Origin: Streptomyces xanthophaeus
GTDB taxonomy: Bacteria; Actinomycetota; Actinomycetes; Streptomycetales; Streptomycetaceae
Direction: 5' to 3'
DNA: 64,000 bases
NCBI RefSeq assembly: GCF_000725805.1
Contig: NZ_JOFT01000028.1
Location: forward strand, 1 to 64,000
Each line of letters begins with the position of its first letter. The stretch's first letter is position 1. This document shows, one piece after another, positions 31,308 to 38,556 of the stretch. The notes under the pieces were generated by a model. That model was not told where the DNA came from and did no database searches. It saw only the letters and a program-made list of their open reading frames with translations. The position numbers were made by a program, and so were the translations under genes.

Positions 31308-32697
31308 ATCCGAGTCCCTGGGGGACCTCTGTGCCGAACGCGCGGCCGTCCTCGCGGCGGGCGGCGCGGCCGGTCTCGGCCCCGGGACGGCGCGCGCCCA
31401 CCTCGCCACGCTGCCGCCCGCCCGCTTCGCCTCGTACGCCTACCGCGCGCCCCGGACCCGCCCCTACACCCAGCCGCGGGGCGGCTATCCCGGCTTCGCC
31501 AAGCAGCGCGCCCTCACCGAGGCCTTCGACGCGGCCGGGGCCGACTTCATCCCGCTGACCATCGACAGCCAGACCCGGCACAACGACTACGACAACGCCG
31601 CTGCCCTCCTGAAGACCGGCCTCGCCGAGGACCGGGACCTGCTCAACGGCTACCCGCTCGTCAGCCACGGCCACCTGCGCACCCGCGAGCTCTACGAGGG
31701 CATCGACCGGCCGGTCAGCCTGCGCCACGGCACCCCGGACGCCCGGCTGCTCGTGGAGACGGCCCTGGCCGCCGGCATCACCGAGATCGAGGGCGGCGGC
31801 CTGTCCTACAGCCTCCCGTACGCGCGGGACTTCCCGCTGGACCGGGCGCTGGCCCACTGGCAGTACGTCGACCGGCTGTGCGCGGTCACCGGGCCGCCCG
31901 GACTGCCCGTGCACCGCGAGTCCTTCGGCCCGCTCACGGCCACCCTCGTACCGCCGGTGATCACGATCGCCGTGCAGCTGTGCGAACTGCTGCTGGCCGC
32001 CGAACAGGGCGTGGAGTCCTTCGCCGTCAGCTTCGGCCACACCGGAAGCCTGGAGCAGGACCTCGCCCTCGCCCGGGTGCTGCGGGCCAGGTCCCGTGAA
32101 CTGCTGGACCGCTTCGGCTTCGAGGACGTCCGGGTCAGCCTGGTCTACCACCAGTGGATGGGCGCGTTCCCCGCCGAGCCCTCCCTCGCCTGGCAGCTGA
32201 TCGCCGTGTGCGCGCAGGCCGCCGCCCTGGTGGGGGCCGACAAGGTCGTCGTCAAGACCCCCGAGGAGGCACTGGGCATCCCCTCGGTGGAGAGCAACGC
32301 GGCCGCGGTACGGGCCGTCCGCTACGTCCTCGACATGTTCCCGTACGGGCGGACCCTCACGAGCGGAGCCGTCGACGAGGAGGCGGAGCTCGTCGACGGC
32401 GAGGTCACCACCGTGCTGGAGCGCATCTGGGACGATCCGGCGCCCACCTTCCAGCAGTCCGTGTGCCGCGCCGTCGTCTCCGGCGTCATCGACGTCCCCT
32501 TCGCCCCCCACGAACAGAACCTCGGCCTGCTGGTCACCGACCGGGGCGAGGACCGGCGCATCCGCGTGCGCGAGGCGGGCGCCGTCCCCCTGACCGCCCG
32601 GCAGCTGCGGCGCGAGCGCGCGCTGCTCGGCAACCGGACCGCGCGGGAGGGGCCGCTGTGGGAACGGCTGCTGCACGACATCCGGATCCTGGCGTGA
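31291..32697 (+). CDS. mutE/glmE-like: Glutamate mutase epsilon (catalytic) subunit
   Basis: A 468-residue TIM-barrel subunit. Family segments: RGGYPGFAKQRALTEAFDAA, DFIPLTIDSQTRHNDYDNAA, LLNGYPLVSHG, EGGGLSYSLPYARDFPLD, HRESFGPLTATLVPP and SFAVSFGHTGSLEQD. These surround glutamate and the adenosyl group in the known enzyme. VinI in vicenistatin synthesis is a homolog that supplies 3-methylaspartate for a beta-amino acid starter. The following gene begins within its stop as GTGA. Confidence 0.93.
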   Translation: MATPRRSESLGDLCAERAAVLAAGGAAGLGPGTARAHLATLPPARFASYAYRAPRTRPYTQPRGGYPGFAKQRALTEAFDAAGADFIPLTIDSQTRHNDYDNAAALLKTGLAEDRDLLNGYPLVSHGHLRTRELYEGIDRPVSLRHGTPDARLLVETALAAGITEIEGGGLSYSLPYARDFPLDRALAHWQYVDRLCAVTGPPGLPVHRESFGPLTATLVPPVITIAVQLCELLLAAEQGVESFAVSFGHTGSLEQDLALARVLRARSRELLDRFGFEDVRVSLVYHQWMGAFPAEPSLAWQLIAVCAQAAALVGADKVVVKTPEEALGIPSVESNAAAVRAVRYVLDMFPYGRTLTSGAVDEEAELVDGEVTTVLERIWDDPAPTFQQSVCRAVVSGVIDVPFAPHEQNLGLLVTDRGEDRRIRVREAGAVPLTARQLRRERALLGNRTAREGPLWERLLHDIRILA

Positions 32698-33890
32698 GCG
32701 CCCGCGGCACCTGGCTGGCGGACGCGGGCAGCGCCGAGATCAAGCTGTGCCGCACCGGCCCCGACGGCCGCCCCGGCGCCGTGCTGCGGCTGGCCCGGCG
32801 GGCCGGCACCTCCCCGGGCGAGCAGTTGCGTGCCCTGCTGGAGCAGCGCGGCTTCGACCCCGCGACGGACCGGCTGCGACTGTGCAGTTCGGCCCGGGGC
32901 GGGCTGCGGATCGGGCTGCTCGGGCTGACGGGCGGCTTCAGCCTGCCCGCCGGCGCCCGCGCCGCGACCCTCGCCGGAGCCGTCGTCGGCTACGCCCACC
33001 GCATGGACGAGCCGCCGCAGCGGTCCTGCCCCGAGGTCGACGTGCTCGTGGCCGTCGGGGGCGTGGACGGCGGCGACCCGCGCCATCTGCGGGCCGCCCT
33101 GGAACGCGTCCGCCTGGACGGGTACCCGCACCGGAGCCTGGTGTGGGCGGGCTCGGCGGACGCGGCCCCCTTCCTCGGTCCGCTGGCCGCGGGGCACCGG
33201 ACGGACAACGTCCTGGACGGGGCGCTGCGGCCCCGGTGCGGCCCGCTGGCCGAAACCCTGGGCCGCCTGCACCTGTCCGGCCTCACCGACCCGGACGCGC
33301 TGCGCCCGGTCACCGCGCTGGCGGAGCCGCCGGTCCTGGCAACCCCCGAGGCGGTCGCGCGGTCCCGCCGGCGACGGCCCGGGACGCCCTGGGCGGCCGT
33401 GGACGTGGGCGGGGGGACGACCGACGTCCACCTGTGGCAGGCGGGGCACGAGCCCGCGGGTGCCGGGGACGCCGCGCACCGCGTCTTCGCCGGGCTCGGC
33501 GTCGCGGGCGACCGGCGTACGCTCCTCGGCCGCCTCGCGTGCGCCCCGTACCTGGACGAGCTGGTGGACGCCGTCGCCCCCGAGGACCGCCGCGCCGTCT
33601 ACCAGCGGCTGCGCGACGGCGACGAGGCCGCACTGCCCGCCCGGCGCGCCTTCCTCGCCTGCCTGTTCACGGCCCTGCGGGAGCTGGCCTGCGGCCCCGC
33701 TGCGGCCGGGCTGCGCGGGGCCGCAGGGTTCACCGTCACGGGCGGGGCCTGCCGCGGCGCGGCCCCGGAGGCGGTGCGGCGCACCGTCGGCGCCGCCTGC
33801 GGGCGCAGCGACGGGCCGTGGACGCTCGTCCTGGACGAGGCCCACGACCTGTGGGCCCGCGGCCTGGCCGCACCGGCGGCCGTACGCTGA
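32694..33890 (+). CDS. mutL/glmL-like: Glutamate mutase L-like (MutL) ASKHA protein
   Basis: A 398-residue protein of the actin/Hsp70/sugar-kinase fold. Phosphate loops are visible: WLADAGSAEIKLCRTG at the N-terminus and WAAVDVGGGTTDVHLW mid-protein. MutL is encoded with glutamate mutase in clostridia and streptomycetes and is thought to protect or reactivate the B12 enzyme, like other B12 reactivases of this fold. It is shorter than clostridial MutL (~460 residues). GTG 32694 overlaps the mutE stop. It is the last gene of the plus-strand operon and ends 13 bp before the convergent ligase gene. Confidence 0.85.
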   Translation: MSARGTWLADAGSAEIKLCRTGPDGRPGAVLRLARRAGTSPGEQLRALLEQRGFDPATDRLRLCSSARGGLRIGLLGLTGGFSLPAGARAATLAGAVVGYAHRMDEPPQRSCPEVDVLVAVGGVDGGDPRHLRAALERVRLDGYPHRSLVWAGSADAAPFLGPLAAGHRTDNVLDGALRPRCGPLAETLGRLHLSGLTDPDALRPVTALAEPPVLATPEAVARSRRRRPGTPWAAVDVGGGTTDVHLWQAGHEPAGAGDAAHRVFAGLGVAGDRRTLLGRLACAPYLDELVDAVAPEDRRAVYQRLRDGDEAALPARRAFLACLFTALRELACGPAAAGLRGAAGFTVTGGACRGAAPEAVRRTVGAACGRSDGPWTLVLDEAHDLWARGLAAPAAVR

Positions 33891-33903
33891 CCCGCCCGGC
33901 TCC

Positions 33904-35475
33904 TCAGTCCTGCGCGGCGGCGGCCACCCGGTCCGCCACCGAGGCGGCGAGGGCCTGCCGGTCGATCTTCCCGTCGTTGCCGGTCGAGGGCAGCGCGGGC
34001 TCCTCCCACAGGTGGCGCGGGACCATGTGGGAAGGCAGGTTCTCCTTGAGGAAGCGCTGGAACTCCGCCGTGTCGACCGGCCCCACGGCCGAGTAGACCA
34101 GCGCGATGTCCGCGCCGATCCCGATGTTCGGCACGCCGAGGGCCGCGCAGGCGTCGATGCCCGGGAAACGGGCGGCGATCTCCTCGACCTCGGTCGGGCT
34201 GACCCGGAAGCCGGAGGTCTTGATCATCGCGTCGCGGCGGCCGACGAAGTAGAGGTAGCCCTCCTCGTCCCGGGTCACCACGTCCCCGCTGAAGACGACC
34301 CTCTCCCCCGGGAACTGCGGCAGGGTGCGGAACCGGGCGGCCGTGGCCTCCGGCGCGTTCCAGTACCCGAGGCTCACGCAGCCGCCCCGGTGGACGAGTT
34401 CGCCCCGCTCCCCCGGTCCGACCTCGCGCAGGTCGTCGTCCAGCACCAGGATCTCGACGTCCGGGATCGCCCGCCCGATGGAGCCGGGGCGCTTCTCCAG
34501 CTGCTCCGGCTCCAGGTAGGTGGAGCGGAAGGCCTCCGTGAGCCCGTACATCTGGAAGACCCGGGCCTGCGGGAAGGTGGCTGCGAGGTCGTCGGTCATG
34601 CGCCGGGACAGCGCGCCGCCCGAGGAGGACACGTACCGCACCGCGGACAGGTCCTGCTCGGGGCGCCGGCGCAGCAGGCGGGGGTCGAAGAGCCGGGTGA
34701 TGATCACCGGCATGACGGGGAGCACCGTGATCCGCTCCTCGTGCAGGAAGCGGAAGGCGTCGGCGGGGAAGACCAGTTCGTGCAGGTGGAGGGAGGCGCC
34801 GGTGGCGAGCGTCTGCCAGAGCTGGTTGAGCCCGTAGTCGAAGTTGAGGGAGAGCAGGCTGCCGATGCGGTCGCCGCGGGAGGTGCCCAGGTAGCGGGAG
34901 GTGATGCGGGCGCCGTCCCAGATGTTGCGGTGGGAGACCATGATCCCCTTGGGGCGGCCGGTCGAGCCGGAGGAGTAGATGACGGCCGCGACGTCGGAGC
35001 CGATGGACCGCCCCGGGGCGGCGGGCTCCGCCAGGCGCCGCAGCGTCGGCAGGTCCGGCCCGGCCCCTGCGTCGGCCCCCTCCCGCCCGTGGACGAGGGG
35101 CACGTCGGCGCCGGAGGCGGTGATCTCCGCGGCCCGTACGGCATCGGTGATCATCAGGCGCAGTCCCGCGTCGTGGACGATGTGCCGGATGCCCTCGGCC
35201 TTCAGCTTGGGCAGGACGGGGACGACGATCGCGTCGGCCAGCAGCACGCCGAGGATCGCGACGGCCTGGTCGACGCTCTTCGCCATGCAGATGCCGACGC
35301 GGTCCCCGCGCTCCACCCCGGCGGCGCGCAGAGCCGTCGCCGTGCGCGCGGCGGCGTCCTGCAACTCCTCGAAGGAGAGCTCCCCTTCGCCGTCACGCAC
35401 GGCGGTCGCGGCCCCGAATCGAGCCGCCGCGGTATCGAGCAGCGAGGCCGCCGTGAACAGGTTCGATGTCGTCAT
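33904..35475 (-). CDS. AMP-forming acyl/aminoacyl ligase (ANL superfamily)
   Basis: A 523-residue adenylating enzyme. A3 motif AAVIYSSGSTGRPKGIMVSH, A5 MYGLTEAFRSTYL, A7 YFVGRRDAMIKTSGFRV with VSPTEVEEI, and A10 lysine near NDGKIDRQAL. Members make acyl-AMP and load CoA or a carrier protein. VinN in vicenistatin synthesis is an ANL enzyme that loads 3-methylaspartate onto the ACP VinL; with glutamate mutase and an ACP encoded here I infer the same step, though substrate-pocket residues cannot be assessed by eye. TAGCAT lies 6 nt before ATG 35475, a leaderless start. Confidence 0.9.
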   Translation of the reverse strand: MTTSNLFTAASLLDTAAARFGAATAVRDGEGELSFEELQDAAARTATALRAAGVERGDRVGICMAKSVDQAVAILGVLLADAIVVPVLPKLKAEGIRHIVHDAGLRLMITDAVRAAEITASGADVPLVHGREGADAGAGPDLPTLRRLAEPAAPGRSIGSDVAAVIYSSGSTGRPKGIMVSHRNIWDGARITSRYLGTSRGDRIGSLLSLNFDYGLNQLWQTLATGASLHLHELVFPADAFRFLHEERITVLPVMPVIITRLFDPRLLRRRPEQDLSAVRYVSSSGGALSRRMTDDLAATFPQARVFQMYGLTEAFRSTYLEPEQLEKRPGSIGRAIPDVEILVLDDDLREVGPGERGELVHRGGCVSLGYWNAPEATAARFRTLPQFPGERVVFSGDVVTRDEEGYLYFVGRRDAMIKTSGFRVSPTEVEEIAARFPGIDACAALGVPNIGIGADIALVYSAVGPVDTAEFQRFLKENLPSHMVPRHLWEEPALPSTGNDGKIDRQALAASVADRVAAAAQD

Positions 35476-35481
35476 CCCGGC

Positions 35482-35487
35482 ATGCTA
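35482..35487 (-). promoter_or_regulatory. -10 hexamer TAGCAT, leaderless start of the ANL ligase
   Basis: TAGCAT (minus strand) then GCCGGG (6 nt) and ATG 35475. The ligase therefore probably has its own promoter and is not only expressed from the decarboxylase upstream. Confidence 0.5.
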
Positions 35488-35609
35488 CAAAGCGAGTTGG
35501 CCCTGCACGAGGCTTCACGAGGTCTTCCGCGAAAGGCCACGCCCGTCGCCTGCGCGGGCGCTCCGGCGGACGAGTCGGCGGACTGCTGCGCGGGTACTCC
35601 ACGGACGGT

Positions 35610-37121
35610 TCACGCAAGGTATTCCACGGGCGGCCGCGCGGGCTGATCCACGGGCGGCCGCGCGGGCGGCGCGGCGGGCTGCGCCGCGGACGGTTGCGCG
35701 AGCTGATGGGCTGCGCGGGCTGATGGGCTGCGCGGGCTGATCCACAGGCAGCAGCACCGCGGGCAGTTGCTCGGGCGACACCACGGGCGGGGCACGCGGA
35801 GTGCAGCCGCGGGCGGGGCACGCGAGGTGCAGCCGCAGGCGGGGCACGCGAGGTGCAGCCGCAGGCGGGGCACGCGAGGTGCAGCCGCAGGCGGGGCACG
35901 CGAGGGGTCGGCGGCGACGTGGCCGGTGGCGAGCCGCCACGCCCCGACGCAGTCGGCGCCGTCGAAGACCGCCTCGACGGCCGGGGGCCGGCTGAGGAAG
36001 GCCGCCAGGCTCGCGCTGGGCCCGTACGCGCCGACGTTCGGCACCCGCAGCAGGTCACCGACCCGCGGTTCGGCGATCTCCGCCCGTACGGCGAGCCGGT
36101 CCAGCGGCGTGCACAGGGGCCCGACGACGGCGGCGGTCAGCGTCGCACGGTCCCCGCGGGCGGAGAGGTTCTCGAAGCCCGTGCCCGGCCGCAGCACCCG
36201 GCCGAGGCCGGTCATCCCGCCGAGCACATTGACCCCGGCGTCCACGACGACGGTCGTGGCCCCGTCCGGCCGCACCTTGACGTCCATGACCGTGGTCAGC
36301 AGCGATCCCGACTCCGCGATCGGCCGCCGGCCCGACTCGAACCACACCTCGGGCGCCGGGCCCGGGGTCGCCCAGTCGGCCAGCAGTTCCTTGAGGCCCT
36401 CGGCGAGCCCCTCGAAGCCGCCGCCCGTGCCCGGGGTCGCGTACGGCCAGGGGAAACCGCCGCCGAGGTCGACGACCTCCGGGACGAGGCCGGCCGCCCG
36501 GCACACGTGCTCGACGGTCCGCTTGGCGCTCGCGAAGCCTTCCAGGAGCGCGCCCACCCCGCTGATCTGCGAGCCCAGGTAGACGTGGCAGCCCCGGACC
36601 ATGACCGCCTCCGGCAGATCCGCACAGGCCCTGACCGCGCCCTCGGGGTCGAAGCCGAACTGCCTCCCGTCCGCCATGGACAGCCCGGAGGCGGGCCCCT
36701 CGACGGGCTGGAGGCGCAGCAGCGCGGCGGCCCGCCGCCCGGCCGAGGCGGCGACGTGCCCCAGCCGGCGCAGTTCCGTGGCCGACTCGCAGGAGAACGT
36801 CCCGACGCCGCGCTCCAGCGCCTCGGCGAGCTCGGCCGCCGACTTGCCGGGCCCGGTGTAGAGGATCCCGTCCGCGGGGAATCCGGCCTCCAGGGCCGCG
36901 CGCAGCTCCCCGGCCGAGGAGACCTCCGCGCGGCAGCCCCCGGCCCGGACCTCGGCGGCGACCGCGGGCAGCGGATTGGCCTTCAGGGAGTACAGCAGGG
37001 CCGCGGAACCGGGCAGGGCCGCGCGCAGCTCGGCGGTCCTGGTCCGTACGGCCCCGAGGTCGTACACGTACAGGGGGGTGCCGAACCGCTTCGCCGCCTC
37101 GTGCAGTGCCTGCTCGTCCAC
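35610..37121 (-). CDS. Fold-III PLP-dependent amino-acid decarboxylase (DAPDC/ODC type) with repeat-encoded tail
   Basis: A 503-residue protein. PLP lysine is K47 in LLYSLKANPLPA; the phosphate loop is VVDLGGGFPWPYA; the C-terminal barrel shows RVPNVGAYGPSASLAAFL with the substrate/PLP Tyr. The core of ~400 residues ends near CVGAWRLATGHV. The last ~100 residues (from AADPSRAPPAAAPRVPRLRL) are encoded by a 26-bp tandem repeat and low-complexity DNA and do not look like any domain. VinO and BtrK are fold-III decarboxylases acting on 3-methylaspartyl- and glutamyl-ACP, so 3-aminoisobutyryl-ACP formation is inferred. GTG 37121 begins family-like sequence; a TTG at 37172 lacks a ribosome site. 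Confidence 0.85.
   Translation of the reverse strand: MDEQALHEAAKRFGTPLYVYDLGAVRTRTAELRAALPGSAALLYSLKANPLPAVAAEVRAGGCRAEVSSAGELRAALEAGFPADGILYTGPGKSAAELAEALERGVGTFSCESATELRRLGHVAASAGRRAAALLRLQPVEGPASGLSMADGRQFGFDPEGAVRACADLPEAVMVRGCHVYLGSQISGVGALLEGFASAKRTVEHVCRAAGLVPEVVDLGGGFPWPYATPGTGGGFEGLAEGLKELLADWATPGPAPEVWFESGRRPIAESGSLLTTVMDVKVRPDGATTVVVDAGVNVLGGMTGLGRVLRPGTGFENLSARGDRATLTAAVVGPLCTPLDRLAVRAEIAEPRVGDLLRVPNVGAYGPSASLAAFLSRPPAVEAVFDGADCVGAWRLATGHVAADPSRAPPAAAPRVPRLRLHLACPACGCTSRAPPAAALRVPRPWCRPSNCPRCCCLWISPRSPSARAAHQLAQPSAAQPAAPPARPPVDQPARPPVEYLA
35702..35741. repeat. 17-bp tandem repeat (2.4 copies)
   Basis: GCTGATGGGCTGCGCGG is repeated at 35702-35718 and 35719-35735, with a partial third copy. 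It lies within the low-complexity 3' end of the decarboxylase gene. Confidence 0.7.
35783..35905. repeat. 26-bp tandem repeat (about 4.7 copies) inside the decarboxylase tail
   Basis: The unit (begins GCAGGCGGGGCACGCG, ends GTGCAGCC) occurs at 35783, 35809, 35835, 35861 and partly at 35887. Copies c and d are identical. Because 26 is not a multiple of 3, the reading frame rotates and the peptide repeats only every third unit. All three frames are open through the unit, so copy-number change would alter the C-terminus without creating an internal stop in the repeat. Confidence 0.85.
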
Positions 37122-37748
37122 GCGCCCGCCCGTTCCCCTCGATGACGGCCGCCCCGGACCGTACGGCCTCAACTGATCGTAACAACAGGGCAGTTACGGG
37201 AGACCCCTGCACGCGAGGGCGGTGCCGCGGGTAAACCCGTGGCGCACCGCAGGTACCTGTACCGAGACTGCAGCTGCATATTTGCCACGTCAGCGACGTG
37301 GTGTCACGTCATCCGATGAGACGTTGAAGCGGAATGTCTGCGGACCGATCCTGACCTGCGACGGAACCGCATATGCCGCCCTGGCCAGGCATTTCTCCGT
37401 ATGTGTGCGTTGGGCCCCGACGGCTGTTTACGGGTGCCCTGCGGACTGTCTGCGGACTTGAGCCTGCCCGAGGACCTCGCCGAGGCCGCTCGCGCACAGT
37501 TGCGCCATGACCACCAGCAGGCCGGCGGAGCCGCCGCCTTGGAGCGGAATATCGACAACTCCGCGATGACCTGCGGGAACAGCTCACGCGCAGGACCGAT
37601 CCAGCGTGGATCCAGCAACCGTTGAGGGTGGCGGGCGATCCCGAACCCAGAGACTGCCCGGTGCAACCGGAACACAAAACGACATCGCTATCGCCATCGA
37701 GATGGTATCGTTTTGCGTAGTGCACCTCCCGGAGAAGGGAAGCAAACC
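37122..37748. other. 627-bp stretch without a supported gene; left part of the VapBC islet
   Basis: From 37122 to 37320 lies the probable promoter region of the decarboxylase, with a 7-bp hairpin CCACGTC/GACGTGG (37285-37301) and the dyad CGGGT-AA-ACCCG. At 37321 the 15-bp repeat of the ychF end appears. Between 37336 and 37660 short open frames exist on both strands but none shows a known domain; this may be eroded mobile-element DNA. The vapBC promoter occupies 37670-37748. Confidence 0.5.
37675..37715. promoter_or_regulatory. Nested palindromes, candidate VapBC operator
   Basis: CAAAACGA (37675-37682) and TCGTTTTG (37708-37715) form an 8-bp dyad; inside it CCATC-GA-GATGG (37694-37705) is a second one. 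It ends 33 bp before vapB. Toxin-antitoxin operons are usually repressed by the antitoxin-toxin complex at such sites. Confidence 0.5.
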
Positions 37749-37991
37749 ATGGCTCGGACAGTCATCGATCTCGACGAGGACATGGTCGCCGAGGCTATGC
37801 GCATCTTCGGCACCAAGACCAAGGCGAAGGCCGTGCGACTGGCCATGGAGGACGCCGTCAAGCGTCACCTGCGCCAAGAGTTCTTCGACGCCATGGACTC
37901 AGGCGAGCTCGACTTCAGCGAGATCATCGAGAACACCGGCCCCCGCAACGCCGACGGCTCCCTCAAGCGCACAGGCGGCCAGGCCGCCTGA
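37749..37991 (+). CDS. vapB: VapB-type antitoxin
   Basis: An 80-residue protein: ribbon-helix-helix-like N-terminus (ARTVIDLDEDMVAEAMRIFG, then TKTKAKAVRLAMEDAVKRHL) and a flexible acidic C-terminus (SGELDFSEIIENTG) that would occupy the toxin active site. AAGGGA lies 8 nt upstream of ATG 37749. Its TGA shares one base with the ATG of vapC (TGATG). Confidence 0.9.
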   Translation: MARTVIDLDEDMVAEAMRIFGTKTKAKAVRLAMEDAVKRHLRQEFFDAMDSGELDFSEIIENTGPRNADGSLKRTGGQAA

Positions 37992-38410
37992 TGCAAGACC
38001 GCTACCTCATCGACAAGTCCGCCCTCGCTCGATGGTCGAAACCCCCGGTAAAAGACGCACTCCAGCCGCTGCACGAGCGCTACCTGCTAGCCGTGTGCCA
38101 GCCCACCGAATACGAAATGGTGCACTCCGCCCGCACCACCGCAGAAGCGCTGCGCATCAGCACCTGGCTCCACGCATTCGACTACCTCACCTGTGACGAC
38201 GACACCTTCGCCCGTGCCCTGGAGACCCAGCGCCACGCCCTCAACGCCGGCTTCCACCGCGCTCTGTCCCTCCCCGATCTGCTCATCGCCGCCACCGCAG
38301 AACTGCACCGGCTGACCGTCCTCCACTACGACGGCGACTTCGACATGATCGCCTCCATCACCGGGCAGCCGACCCAATGGGTGGCACCCCCGGGCAGCGC
38401 CGACCACTGA
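37991..38410 (+). CDS. vapC: VapC toxin, PIN-domain ribonuclease
   Basis: A 139-residue PIN-domain protein. The acidic Mg2+ residues are visible: Asp8 in YLIDKSAL, Glu40/Glu42 in QPTEYEMVHS, Asp in LSLPDLLIAATAE and Asp in LHYDGDFDMIA. VapC toxins cut tRNA or rRNA when not bound by VapB. Length and gene order are standard. Codon choice is slightly less GC-biased than in flanking genes, consistent with acquisition. Confidence 0.92.
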   Translation: MQDRYLIDKSALARWSKPPVKDALQPLHERYLLAVCQPTEYEMVHSARTTAEALRISTWLHAFDYLTCDDDTFARALETQRHALNAGFHRALSLPDLLIAATAELHRLTVLHYDGDFDMIASITGQPTQWVAPPGSADH

Positions 38411-38556
38411 GCTGATTCCATCCTGACGGTTGCCGGCCAGGGGGGGCCGGCGCGGGGTGGCATTCCCCTCAGGGTCGAACCGTTCTGCGGACTGTTGCGG
38501 ACAGCACAACGGCCTGACCCACATTCGCGCAGGTCAGGCCGCCTATGGGTATGCGA

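Noticed and set aside
35783..35905. Possible CRISPR array
   Set aside because: The 26-bp units are directly contiguous with no unique spacers, and no cas genes are nearby. It is a simple tandem repeat.
35393..36058. Alternative minus-strand frames through the repeat region, beyond the decarboxylase
   Set aside because: They exist only because the 26-bp unit is open in all frames; their translations are Pro/Arg/Ala repeats.
19168..37121. Search for PKS, NRPS condensation/adenylation modules or a RiPP precursor in the candidate locus
   Set aside because: No ketosynthase, condensation domain or module-sized gene is present, and no short gene looks like a precursor peptide with a leader and core; the small genes have carrier-protein-like folds.
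37304..37675. Possible integrase or transposase remnant on the minus strand (RWIGPARELFPQVIAEL)
   Set aside because: No tyrosine-recombinase or DDE motif could be identified; left as gene-free DNA in the islet.
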